From a bacterium (lineage in GTDB: Bacteria; Chloroflexota; Dormibacteria; UBA8260; Bog-877): a DNA stretch of 15,929 nt. Location of the stretch: positions 1 through 15,929 of the forward strand of contig JAJYWT010000092.1 in NCBI GenBank assembly GCA_021791345.1. Reading direction: 5' to 3'. Below are positions 5,709 through 13,130 of this stretch, one piece after another. The translations under genes and the position numbers were made by a program. A model generated the notes under the pieces. It searched no databases and was not told the DNA's origin. It was given only the letters and a program-made list of their open reading frames with translations. The stretch's first letter is position 1. Each line of letters opens with the position of its first letter.

Positions 5709-7019
5709 GTGGTGTTGGGAGTCGCCGAGGAGCCCGCGGAGTCGGGTTGGGAAGAGCGGGCGCGGCGATACCTGCCCCGAGCGATGGTGCCCGCCCACCC
5801 CATCGTGGTCGACCGCGCGGAGGGCTCGCGGATGTGGGCTGCCGACGGGCGGGAGTTCATTGACTTCGCCGGTGGGATTGGGGTCCTCAACGTCGGGCAT
5901 GGACACCCGGCGGTCCGGCGCGCCGCGCACGACCAGCTGGATCGGCTGATCCACACCTCCTTCCAGGTGGCGGGCTACGAGCCTTACCTGCAGGTGGCGG
6001 AGCGTCTTGCCCGGCTGGCGCCGGGGGCTGATCCGAAGAAGGTGATCCTGCTGAACTCCGGAGCCGAGGCGGTGGAGAACGCAGTCAAGATCGCCCGGCT
6101 GCACACCGGTCGTCCGGCGGTGGTCGCCTTCACCGGCGCCTTCCACGGCCGGACGCTCATGACCATGAGCATGACCGGCACCGTGCGTCCCTACAAGGAG
6201 GGATTCGGTCCCTTCGTCGAGGAGGTGCACCGGGCCCCGTTTCCCTACGAGTACCGGGGCTGGTCGGGTGAGCGTGCGCTCCAGGCTCTGGAGGGCATGC
6301 TGCGCGACGAGGTGGCGCCCGACACGGTGGCAGCCATGGTGATCGAGCCCGTTCTCGGGGAGGGTGGGTTCGTGCCCGCGCCGGCGCCGTTCCTGGCCGG
6401 GCTGCGCGAACTCTGTGACCGGCACGGCATCGTGCTGGTGGCGGACGAGGTCCAGAGTGGGATGGGCCGGACCGCCCGCGTCTTCGCGATCGAGCACTCC
6501 GGAGTCGAACCGGACCTGATCACGGTCGCCAAGAGCCTGGGTGGAGGGCTGCCGCTCTCGGCCGTGGTGGGCAAGGCGGACATCATGGACGCCCCCGGCC
6601 CGGGCAGCCTGGGCGGGACGTTCGGTGGCAACCCGGTCGCCTGCGCGGCCGCGGTGGCGGTGCTGGACATGCTCGAGGAGGGCGGCCTGCTGGCACGGGC
6701 CCGCGTCCTGGGCTCGATCCTGGAGGAGCGGATGGCGGACTGGAAACGCCGCTACCAGGCGGTGGGCGACGTGCGCTGCCTGGGCGCGATGGCCGGGGTC
6801 GAGCTGGTCAAGGACCGCTCCGGCAAGGAGCCGGCGGCAGCTCTGGCGCAGCAGGTGCTGGACGGCTGCCGCCAGGAGGGGTTGCTGCTGCTGCGGGCGG
6901 GGCCCGAGCACAACGTGCTGCGGACCCTGATGCCCCTCAACATTGAAGAGGGAGTGCTGATGCGCGGGCTGGACATCATGGAGCACCAGTTGGCGGTGGC
7001 CGACAGCGCGCCCAGATGA
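5709..7019 (+). CDS. GABA-transaminase-like class III aminotransferase
   Basis: A 436-residue PLP enzyme closely resembling 4-aminobutyrate and other omega-amino-acid transaminases. Seen are RRYLPRAMVPAHPIVVDRAEG near the start, EFIDFAGGIGVLNVGHGHP, NSGAEAVENAVKIAR (cofactor phosphate loop), FTGAFHGRTLMTMSMTG, VIEPVLGEGGF, the VADEVQSGMGRT motif with Asp246, and VAKSLGGGLPLSAVVG with the Schiff-base Lys275. GTG at 5709 (or the adjacent GTG at 5712) gives the family's usual N-terminus; no clear ribosome binding site precedes it and a hairpin abuts it. The expected reaction is transfer of the terminal amino group of an omega-amino acid or diamine to 2-oxoglutarate, giving a semialdehyde, which the aldehyde dehydrogenase 45 bases downstream could oxidise. 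GabT is the best family match, but gabT as a gene name would overstate the evidence on substrate. Confidence 0.88.
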   Translation: MVLGVAEEPAESGWEERARRYLPRAMVPAHPIVVDRAEGSRMWAADGREFIDFAGGIGVLNVGHGHPAVRRAAHDQLDRLIHTSFQVAGYEPYLQVAERLARLAPGADPKKVILLNSGAEAVENAVKIARLHTGRPAVVAFTGAFHGRTLMTMSMTGTVRPYKEGFGPFVEEVHRAPFPYEYRGWSGERALQALEGMLRDEVAPDTVAAMVIEPVLGEGGFVPAPAPFLAGLRELCDRHGIVLVADEVQSGMGRTARVFAIEHSGVEPDLITVAKSLGGGLPLSAVVGKADIMDAPGPGSLGGTFGGNPVACAAAVAVLDMLEEGGLLARARVLGSILEERMADWKRRYQAVGDVRCLGAMAGVELVKDRSGKEPAAALAQQVLDGCRQEGLLLLRAGPEHNVLRTLMPLNIEEGVLMRGLDIMEHQLAVADSAPR

Positions 7020-7053
7020 CGGCGCGGCGCAGGCTCCACCACCGGATCGGGCC

Positions 7054-7060
7054 AAGGAGG
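7054..7060 (+). promoter_or_regulatory. Ribosome binding site of the aldehyde dehydrogenase
   Basis: AAGGAGG is the best Shine-Dalgarno sequence in the window. It lies 4 bases before ATG 7065 and 10 bases before the in-frame ATG at 7071, so either could be the start. High translation of the dehydrogenase relative to its neighbours is suggested. Confidence 0.7.
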
Positions 7061-7064
7061 CGGG

Positions 7065-8510
7065 ATGGCGATGAGTGACGAGCCCAGGAAGATCTTCATC
7101 GGTGGCGATTTCGTGGAGAGCACGGGCGATCAGCTCCAGGAGGTGTTCAACCCCGCGACCGGCGAGGTGATCGCGCGAACGCCCCGCGGTTCGGAGGCGG
7201 ACGTGGACCGGGCGGTCGAGGCCGCCCGCAAGGCCTTCGACTCCGGCTGGGGGGAGTCGACGCCCAAGGAGCGCAGTCTCGCCCTCCTGCGGCTGGCGCA
7301 GCTGGTCGAGGAGCACGGTGAGGAGCTGGCCCGCCTGGAGTCCGAGAACGTAGGCAAGCCGATCTCCCCCACTCTCTCAGAGGAGATCCCTCCGACGGTG
7401 GATGCGCTGCGCTTCTTCGCCTCTGCGGCCCGCTGCCTGGAGGGGAAGGCGGCCGCGGAGTACGCCGCCGGCTTCACCAGCATGATCCGCAGGGAACCGG
7501 TGGGGGTGGTGGGCTCCATCGCGCCCTGGAACTATCCGCTGCAGATGGCGGTATGGAAGATCGGTCCCGCGCTGGCGGCGGGGAACACGGTGGTGCTCAA
7601 GCCCTCGGAGTGGACCCCACTCACCGCTCTGCGCCTGGCGGAGCTGGCTGCGGAGGCTCTGCCTCCCGGAGTGCTCAATGTGATCACCGGCGACGGCGAG
7701 CCGGTCGGAGCCGGGATCGTCCGCCATCCCGGGGTGGGGATGGTGTCGCTGACCGGGGATGTCGGCACCGGCAAGGAGGTTGCCCGGGCCGCGGCCCAGA
7801 CTCTGAAGCGGGTTCACCTCGAGCTTGGCGGCAAGGCGCCCGTGGTCGTCTTCGACGACTGTGACGTGGCGGCAACGGTCGAGGGGATCAAGGTCGGGGC
7901 GTTCTTCAACTCCGGGCAGGACTGCACAGCGGCGGCCCGGGTGCTGGTCTCTGAGCGCAACTACGACAACCTCCTGGCCGAGCTCCTGCCCGCGGTGGAG
8001 GGGCTGCGCGTCGGCGATCCCGCGGATCCGAAGACCGAGATGGGCCCGGTCGTGTCCGCGGAGCAGCTGGAGCGGGTGGGGGGGTTCGTGGATCGGGCCC
8101 AGGCCGGGGGCGCTGAGGTCCTGGCCGGAGGCGGGGTCATCGGTCAGCCCGGATACTGGTACCGCCCCACCGTGGTGCTCCCGCAGGGGCAGCGGTCGGA
8201 GATCGTGCAGCGTGAGGTGTTCGGTCCCGTGATAACCGTGCAGCGGTTCTCCGACGAGGAGACCGCGATCGCGTGGGCCAACGACGTCGACTACGGGCTC
8301 GCCGCCTCGGTGTGGACCCGCGACGTGGGGCGGGCGATGCGGGTCTCGCGGCGGCTGAACTTCGGCACCGTCTGGGTGAACACCCACATCCTGCTGGTGA
8401 GCGAGATGCCCCACGGGGGCTTCAAGCAGAGCGGCTATGGGAAGGACCTGTCCTCGTACTCGCTGGAGGAGTACACCACGATCAAGCACGTCATGGTCGC
8501 CCTCGACTGA
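7065..8510 (+). CDS. NAD(P)-dependent aldehyde dehydrogenase, gamma-aminobutyraldehyde dehydrogenase-like
   Basis: A 481-residue member of the aldehyde dehydrogenase superfamily at full usual length. Visible are the [20 protein letters not shown] segment and the [14 protein letters not shown] cofactor region, [12 protein letters not shown] (Rossmann glycine motif), the general base Glu253 in [16 protein letters not shown], the catalytic Cys287 in [12 protein letters not shown], the EVFGPVITV motif and the C-terminal [13 protein letters not shown]. The GQDCTAA pattern around the cysteine is characteristic of gamma-aminobutyraldehyde/phenylacetaldehyde-type enzymes (PatD/PuuC relatives) rather than succinate-semialdehyde dehydrogenases. 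It would oxidise the aldehyde produced by the amine oxidases or the transaminase. It follows the GABA-transaminase-like gene by 45 bases and precedes the second oxidase by 33, so one transcript is likely. Confidence 0.9.
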   Translation: MAMSDEPRKIFIGGDFVESTGDQLQEVFNPATGEVIARTPRGSEADVDRAVEAARKAFDSGWGESTPKERSLALLRLAQLVEEHGEELARLESENVGKPISPTLSEEIPPTVDALRFFASAARCLEGKAAAEYAAGFTSMIRREPVGVVGSIAPWNYPLQMAVWKIGPALAAGNTVVLKPSEWTPLTALRLAELAAEALPPGVLNVITGDGEPVGAGIVRHPGVGMVSLTGDVGTGKEVARAAAQTLKRVHLELGGKAPVVVFDDCDVAATVEGIKVGAFFNSGQDCTAAARVLVSERNYDNLLAELLPAVEGLRVGDPADPKTEMGPVVSAEQLERVGGFVDRAQAGGAEVLAGGGVIGQPGYWYRPTVVLPQGQRSEIVQREVFGPVITVQRFSDEETAIAWANDVDYGLAASVWTRDVGRAMRVSRRLNFGTVWVNTHILLVSEMPHGGFKQSGYGKDLSSYSLEEYTTIKHVMVALD

Positions 8511-8543
8511 CCACCCCTGGTTTCTCTCGCTGCGACGGGCGCC

Positions 8544-9941
8544 TTGTCTGAGACCGCGCCTTCGGCCGGCGGTGGGCCGGACCCCGGGCCCAGCTTCTGG
8601 CTGCGCCACGACCCCTATTTGCCGGGCCCTTCCCTGTCCGGGCCGGCCGAGGTGGACGTGGCAGTGGTGGGCGGTGGCTTCACCGGCCTCTGGACGGCCA
8701 TCGAGCTGCGCCTGCGGGACCCCCGGCTGCGGGTCGCGGTGCTGGAGCAGGAGGTGGTCGGATATGGCGCCAGCGGGCGCAACGGCGGATTCTGCGAGCC
8801 CAGCCTGACCCACGGCTACGCCAATGGACGGCGGCACTTCCCCAGCGAGGTCGAGGAGCTGGAGCGGCTAGGTCACGCCAACTTCGCGCAGCTGGCGGAG
8901 TTTCTCGTGGAGCACCGCATCGACTGTGACTTCGAACGAACCGGGGTGCTGGAGATCGCCACCTCCCCCTGGCAGTTCGCGCTGCTGCAGGAGGAATTCG
9001 AGGAGCGGCGGCACCGGGCGGCGCCGGGGGAGCTGTTGGGCCCGGGACCAGCCCGCGATCGCCTCCACTCACCAAGCATCGAGGGGGCCCTCTTCAGTCC
9101 CGATGCGGCGATCCTCAACCCCGCGCGGCTGGCGCGGGGGCTGAGGCGCGTCGCCGTGGAGCTGGGCGCCACCATCTGGGAAGAGACCAGGGTGGAGCGA
9201 ATGGTCCCGGTCCCCGGGGGGTGTGTGCTGGTGACGAGGCAGGCAACTGTCCGGGCCGAACGGGTGGTCCTGGCGACCAATGCCTACAGCGGCCGGCTGT
9301 TGCGGCGGCTCCGGGCTCGCTTCGTCCCCGTGTACGACTACGTGCTGGTTTCAAACCCTCTGACCCCGGCCCAGCGTCGGGCGCTCGGCTGGGAGGGGCG
9401 TGAGGGGGTCTCCACCACCGGGAACCACTTCCACTACTTCCGGCTCACCGCCGACGACCGCATCCTCTGGGGCGGGTACGACGCGATCTACCACTTCGGC
9501 GGCAGGGTCGGCCCGGAGCTGGACCGGCGGCCCCAGACCTTCGCGCGCTTGGAGGCGCAGTTTCGGGAGATGTTCCCAATGCTGGCTGACCTGGTGTTTG
9601 TCAGCCGGTGGGGAGGGCCGATAGCCACCACCACCCGGTTCACCTGCACCTTCGGGAGCGCGCTCGGAGGCCGGGTCGTCTACGCCCTCGGGTACACCGG
9701 CCTGGGCGTCGCCGCCACCCGTTTTGCCGCGCGCGTCATCGCGGACCACCTCTTGGCCCCGGAGTCGCCGTTGCTCCAGCTGGAGCTGGTGCGCCGACCC
9801 CCGCTGCCCTTTCCGCCCGAGCCCCTGCGCACCGCCGGCCTGGCGCTGGTGCAGGCGGAGATGGCCAGAGCAGACCGCACCGGCAGGAGGGGTGCCTTGC
9901 TCAGCTTGCTGGATCGGCTGGGGGTGGGCTTCGACTCATGA
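8544..9941 (+). CDS. Second FAD-dependent amine/amino-acid oxidoreductase (DAO family)
   Basis: A 465-residue flavoenzyme paralogous to the product of 674-2077. The FAD motif VVGGGFTGLWTAIELRLRD lies at about residues 41-60, followed by GYGASGRNGGFCEPSL; a central NHFHYFRLTADDRILWGG segment and the C-terminal YALGYTGLGVAATRFAARVIADHL complete the DAO fold. It should oxidise an amine or N-alkyl amino acid to an imine/aldehyde with release of ammonia or amine. The only upstream start that keeps the whole N-terminus is the TTG at 8544; no clear ribosome binding site precedes it, so the exact start is uncertain. It lies 33 bases after the aldehyde dehydrogenase and is last in the plus-strand series. 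It differs from the first oxidase in the substrate-side middle region, suggesting a different substrate. Confidence 0.85.
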   Translation: MSETAPSAGGGPDPGPSFWLRHDPYLPGPSLSGPAEVDVAVVGGGFTGLWTAIELRLRDPRLRVAVLEQEVVGYGASGRNGGFCEPSLTHGYANGRRHFPSEVEELERLGHANFAQLAEFLVEHRIDCDFERTGVLEIATSPWQFALLQEEFEERRHRAAPGELLGPGPARDRLHSPSIEGALFSPDAAILNPARLARGLRRVAVELGATIWEETRVERMVPVPGGCVLVTRQATVRAERVVLATNAYSGRLLRRLRARFVPVYDYVLVSNPLTPAQRRALGWEGREGVSTTGNHFHYFRLTADDRILWGGYDAIYHFGGRVGPELDRRPQTFARLEAQFREMFPMLADLVFVSRWGGPIATTTRFTCTFGSALGGRVVYALGYTGLGVAATRFAARVIADHLLAPESPLLQLELVRRPPLPFPPEPLRTAGLALVQAEMARADRTGRRGALLSLLDRLGVGFDS

Positions 9942-10062
9942 GGGCGTTTGACCGGCGCTAGGGCCAGGGGCCCGAGGCGAGCTGGCACGACGGCAGGCCC
10001 AACCTGTTCCCAAAGGTCCCGGCCGGTGGGGTGGGCCGGGGTCGCGCCGGTCACGTCCGGCG
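9942..10062. other. Convergent intergenic region with inverted and direct repeats
   Basis: These 121 bases separate the last catabolic gene from the toroid gene on the other strand. GACCGGCGC (9950-9958) and GCGCCGGTC (10044-10052) are complementary 9-base arms 85 bases apart. CCGGCGCTA occurs at 9952-9960 and again at 10057-10065, the latter covering the toroid stop codon. A small GGGCC-AGG-GGCCC stem lies at 9961-9973. A bidirectional termination structure is possible, but no T-runs are present on either side. Confidence 0.35.
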
Positions 10063-11034
10063 CTACGCCCTCCCGAACCACCTGAGCACCCGCATCGCCC
10101 GCAGGGTGTTCCAGCGGCTGGGCAGTCCCACCCCGTCGTCCAGTTCGAAATGGAGCCGGCCCGGGTGGGGGTTCTCGAGCGGCCAGCGACCATCGCCGTC
10201 CCGCTTGGACTCGACGACATCCAGCGCCTCGCCGAGCCGGGGGTCGGGGCCGACCCCGGCTGCCCGCAGATAGTCGAGGCCACGCAAGAGGTCGTAGTGC
10301 CAGAAGGTGGGAAACGAGAACTGCGTCCACTCCGGATCGATCAGCGCCCCGCTGGACCGCCTTCGCAGCATCCGGCGTTCGAGGAGGTATTCGTGGGCGC
10401 GCTGGCGGGCGGAGGCGAGGTCATAGGACCCGCCGCGGGCCCGCTCGTACTCAAGCAATCCTTCCAGCACCTCGATCGTGGTGTGGAACGAGCCGCGCTG
10501 TGATCCCTGCTCCTGCTCGCAGTTCCAGCCGCCGTCCGCCATCTGCTCCGTCAGGAGACGCTCCACGATCGGGGAGACCTCCTCTCCGAAGTACGAGCCG
10601 TTGGCCACCACCCGGCCGTTGATGCACGGCTCGACCTCGCCCGCGAAGTAGGCCTCGTGGTCGTGCTCCCACCGGCAGTTGGCTGCCACCAGCCGGACCG
10701 CCCTCAGGGCGGCTGCACTCTGGGGATCGAGGCCGAAGCTCCGCAAAAGGCTGAGGCTCCAGGTGGTGGATGTCCACTCGGGAAACAGGCTCCCGCGACA
10801 CTCCGGGGGGAGCGCGTGCCACCAGTTGGCGGCCCGGTCGGAGTCGAAGACAGGAGTGCCGGAGTCCCACTGGCCGGTTCGGAGCTGGAGCGCGAGCAGC
10901 CGCGCTCCCCATCCCTCCTCGGCGATCCGGGCACGCTCGGCGTCCACCTGCTCTTTGGGGGCGTCGCACAGGTCGCGCAGCACCTGCCACCGGATCGCGG
11001 CATCCGAGTCCAGGAGCCAGTTCACAACATCCAT
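10063..11034 (-). CDS. Alpha/alpha-toroid (terpene-cyclase/prenyltransferase-like) protein, function unknown
   Basis: A 323-residue protein rich in Trp and helical segments. Three stretches resemble the QW motifs of squalene/terpene cyclases: QLRTGQW (about 50-56), QMADGGWNCEQ (about 164-174) and KRDGDGRWPLE (about 277-287). Repeated helical pairs suggest the alpha/alpha-barrel fold. The acidic DxDD catalytic motif of squalene-hopene cyclases is not seen, and the protein is about half their length, so it is probably not a full cyclase. The frame is open to an ATG at 11094; I chose the ATG at 11034, with GGAG 9 bases upstream, because residues from MDVVNWLLDSD onward look structured while the upstream 20 do not. 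It is on the same strand as, and 78 bases after, the TrbL-like gene; a link to the secretion cluster is not shown. Confidence 0.65.
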   Translation of the reverse strand: MDVVNWLLDSDAAIRWQVLRDLCDAPKEQVDAERARIAEEGWGARLLALQLRTGQWDSGTPVFDSDRAANWWHALPPECRGSLFPEWTSTTWSLSLLRSFGLDPQSAAALRAVRLVAANCRWEHDHEAYFAGEVEPCINGRVVANGSYFGEEVSPIVERLLTEQMADGGWNCEQEQGSQRGSFHTTIEVLEGLLEYERARGGSYDLASARQRAHEYLLERRMLRRRSSGALIDPEWTQFSFPTFWHYDLLRGLDYLRAAGVGPDPRLGEALDVVESKRDGDGRWPLENPHPGRLHFELDDGVGLPSRWNTLRAMRVLRWFGRA

Positions 11035-11112
11035 CGGCGGCTTCTCCGTGCACGAGGTCAGAAGGATCGTGATCGTATCGGAACTCCGGATCACGCGCCA
11101 GGGCGCGACCGG

Positions 11113-12024
11113 TCAGACCGCGTCGGCCGCCAGGTGGCGGACCGCCCGGCTCCAGCGCCGCCCGGTGGACTCCAGGCTGTTGCCGTAATGGCTGGCGACG
11201 TTCAGGGCGCCGGGAACCCGCAGCATCAGGTAGAGGGCGGCGAAGGCGTACAGCATCCCGGCCAGGCCGCGTCCCGGTGCGAAGGCCAGGGTGGTCGCCA
11301 CCCGCAGCACCAGGAGCTGGCCCAGCTGCATGAACAGCGAGACCGTGAGCAGCCTTCCCCACTGGCGGGCGAATCCCCTGGTCTCCGGCAGGGTCCAGCA
11401 GATGGCGGCCAGGGGGGCGCTGGCGCAGAGGACGGCCAACAGGGTGTAGCGGACGACATAGGCGAGTGCCAGCACCACCACCGCCACCACCAGAGCGGCG
11501 GCGAAGGCCAGCAGGAAGAGGTTGGTGCCGGCGGAGGTCACCGCGGGGCCGCTCAGAGGGCTGCTCCAGGGCAGATCGGCCACATTGACCCTTGCTCCTC
11601 CCACCACCACCTGGCAGAGGGCGTTGTTGAGGTCGATCAGCTGCTGGATCAAGGGGAGGCTGAAGGTTCCCAGCACCAGCCCCAGCAGTGCGCGGGGCAG
11701 GACCAGCTGGAGCTGGTGCGCGGTCGGCCCTCCGGCACTGGACACGGTGCGCAGGCCGCTGTAGAGCAAGACCGCCACCAGCAGCGCGGCGCCGGCTGCC
11801 AGCAGCAGGTGGTTCACGGTCGCCACCCCGGGGGTGCTGGTGAAGGGGGTGTCGGGGGAGGGACCGGCCACGTCATGCGTCGAGAAGAGGTACGAACGGA
11901 GGTCCTGATCGAGTCCGGTCCGGGCGGTCTGGATGAACTCGCCGAGCGCTGAGCTGAGCAGCCCGTTGAGCAGCTCCAGCGGGTTCACCGCGAAGCTGGG
12001 CGGGTGCAGCAGCGGCTGGGCCAA
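11113..12024 (-). CDS. TrbL/VirB6-like polytopic membrane protein
   Basis: A protein of about 303 residues with roughly six membrane-spanning segments (about residues 71-93, 107-128, 169-192, 195-212, 225-245 and 254-270). An N-terminal soluble part begins VNPLELLNGLLSSALG. The arrangement, the GRLLTVSLFMQLGQLLVLRVA segment and the position directly after a two-helix VirB2-like gene match TrbL/VirB6 proteins, the inner-membrane channel component of type IV secretion and conjugation systems. The frame is open to an ATG at 12126, but that would overlap the upstream gene by about 97 bases with atypical Arg/Gly-rich sequence. I chose the TTG at 12024, 5 bases after the upstream stop; the GTG at 11988 is also possible. 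No strong ribosome binding site, so translational coupling is likely. Confidence 0.65.
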   Translation of the reverse strand: MAQPLLHPPSFAVNPLELLNGLLSSALGEFIQTARTGLDQDLRSYLFSTHDVAGPSPDTPFTSTPGVATVNHLLLAAGAALLVAVLLYSGLRTVSSAGGPTAHQLQLVLPRALLGLVLGTFSLPLIQQLIDLNNALCQVVVGGARVNVADLPWSSPLSGPAVTSAGTNLFLLAFAAALVVAVVVLALAYVVRYTLLAVLCASAPLAAICWTLPETRGFARQWGRLLTVSLFMQLGQLLVLRVATTLAFAPGRGLAGMLYAFAALYLMLRVPGALNVASHYGNSLESTGRRWSRAVRHLAADAV

Positions 12025-12029
12025 GCGGG

Positions 12030-12269
12030 TCAGCCGACGGTGTGAGGAACCGCGGAGAGCAGCACGTGCGTCAGGAGGCCCGCGAGCTCCACCCCCAGAG
12101 TCCCGATCGCGATCCGGCCCAGCCACCGCTGCGCCTCCAACGCGCTGTGCGGGCTGGGCGCGATCACCCTCCAGATGAAGGCGCAGACGAAGGCCAGGGT
12201 CCCGAGGCTGCCGATCAGGCCCTGGGCCAGCAGCACCCAGGAGTTGAGGAGCGAGTCCAGCTCAGCCAA
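12030..12269 (-). CDS. Small two-helix membrane protein, VirB2/TrbC-like
   Basis: A 79-residue protein with two hydrophobic helices (about residues 12-34 and 50-75) joined by a polar linker (SPHSALEAQRWLGR). This is the layout of VirB2/TrbC pilin-like subunits in single-membrane conjugation systems, where a short charged loop separates two helices. The following gene is TrbL/VirB6-like, the order expected in such operons. The start is taken as the TTG at 12269, which overlaps the end of the upstream 69-codon gene by 8 bases (TTGGCTGA), suggesting coupled translation. The frame is open further to 12518, but that part is Arg/Pro-rich and out of phase with the better-looking upstream gene. Unlike many pilins it lacks a signal peptide. 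Confidence 0.55.
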   Translation of the reverse strand: MAELDSLLNSWVLLAQGLIGSLGTLAFVCAFIWRVIAPSPHSALEAQRWLGRIAIGTLGVELAGLLTHVLLSAVPHTVG

Positions 12270-12471
12270 GGGGCCCGTCCCGCTGGGCCGCCGCCATCGC
12301 CCACAGGCCCACGACGGGGATGGCCCCAGAGAGATCGGCGACGGGCCAGGTGTCGCAGCCGGGCGCGTGCTCCATCGCCACCAGCGCGCCGGGGTTCCCC
12401 ACCCGGGCGCGACCCGTCGGCTGTGGACCGCGGGGGTGCAGGGTGGGAGTGAACGCAACCGGGGCCGGCAT
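12262..12471 (-). CDS. Small unknown protein upstream of the VirB2-like gene
   Basis: A 69-residue open frame from ATG 12471 to TGA 12262, with strongly G/C-ending codons like its neighbours, which supports its being real. The sequence is Pro/Gly/Ala-rich with a moderately hydrophobic stretch near the C-terminus (AIPVVGLWAMAAA) that is too weak to call a membrane helix. No family is recognised. It overlaps the start of the VirB2-like gene by 8 bases and probably shares its transcript. No good ribosome binding site is seen before the ATG (TTGAG abuts it). Confidence 0.45.
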   Translation of the reverse strand: MPAPVAFTPTLHPRGPQPTGRARVGNPGALVAMEHAPGCDTWPVADLSGAIPVVGLWAMAAAQRDGPLG

Positions 12472-12655
12472 CTCAAGGGATCTGTCCGCTCGGCCCGGGC
12501 GCCCGGGGCCGGCGACATAGATGGTGCTTCAGCTCGGAGCTGTCAACGGCCGGTCCGCACCCAGGACCGGCGCCGAGTCACGGCGGCCCAGCCGGCACCG
12601 GCTGGTCCGGTCAGACCCCGACCCTGGACCCCAGCCGACCACCCGGGTCGCGTGG
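12472..12655 (-). promoter_or_regulatory. Gap between dtd and the VirB2/VirB6-like genes, with promoter-like element
   Basis: These 184 bases hold no convincing gene. On the minus strand, a perfect -35 consensus TTGACA lies at 12546-12541, with a weak AT-richer stretch (CATCTATG) 17-18 bases on as a possible -10. A 13-base palindrome CAGCTC-G-GAGCTG (12530-12542) overlaps the TTGACA, as an operator might. This would give the downstream secretion genes their own promoter. Confidence 0.35.
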
Positions 12656-13126
12656 TCATCCGCAGTCGGCGCTCCAGCCGGGCTCACCGGTGGTGGCCAC
12701 GATCGTGACCGGGCCCTCGTTGCGCGAGTCGACCGTCATGTGCGCGCCGAACCTGCCCTGCGCAACCGGGCTGACCCCGAGCCCCGTCAGGGCGTCCACC
12801 ACCCGATCGCATAGCCTCCGGCCGAGCTCCGGTGGCCCGGCGCTCATGAAGGATGGTCGGTGGCCGCGGCTGAGGTCGGCGAAGAGGGTGAACTGGCTGA
12901 CCACCAACGCCCCACCCCCCATCTCCAGCACGGACCGGTTCATCCTCCCAGCGGAGTCGGCGAAGATGCGCAGGTGCGCCAGCCGCTCGGCTAAGTGGTG
13001 GGCCAGGGCTTCGTCGTCGGTCGGCCCGATCCCCAGATAGACCAGGATCCCGCGGTCGATCGAACCGACCTCCTCGTCGCCGACGCTGACCCGGGCTCGC
13101 TCCACCCGTTGCACGACCGCCCGCAC
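12656..13126 (-). CDS. dtd: D-aminoacyl-tRNA deacylase
   Basis: A 156-residue protein of the DTD family at close to the usual 145-150 residues. It begins MRAVVQRVERARVSV, the family's standard N-terminus, and carries the two active-site motifs SQFTLFAD and NEGPVTIV (family consensus SQFTLx and NxGPVT). DTD is cytosolic and hydrolyses D-amino acids (and glycine mischarged on tRNA-Ala) from tRNAs, a proofreading step. The start is a GTG 4 bases after the stop of the 198-residue unknown gene, so the two are very probably co-transcribed and coupled. The setting is unusual: the genes on both sides look like type IV secretion components. Confidence 0.95.
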   Translation of the reverse strand: MRAVVQRVERARVSVGDEEVGSIDRGILVYLGIGPTDDEALAHHLAERLAHLRIFADSAGRMNRSVLEMGGGALVVSQFTLFADLSRGHRPSFMSAGPPELGRRLCDRVVDALTGLGVSPVAQGRFGAHMTVDSRNEGPVTIVATTGEPGWSADCG

Positions 13127-13130
13127 CGGG

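Noticed and set aside
12025..12126. N-terminal extension of the TrbL/VirB6-like frame to an ATG at 12126
   Set aside because: It would overlap the VirB2-like gene by about 97 bases and its composition is that of an out-of-frame shadow.
12270..12518. Extension of the VirB2-like frame to an ATG at 12518
   Set aside because: The extension is Arg/Pro/Trp-rich, while the competing 69-codon frame over the same bases has normal codon use and a tidy overlap with the TTG start.
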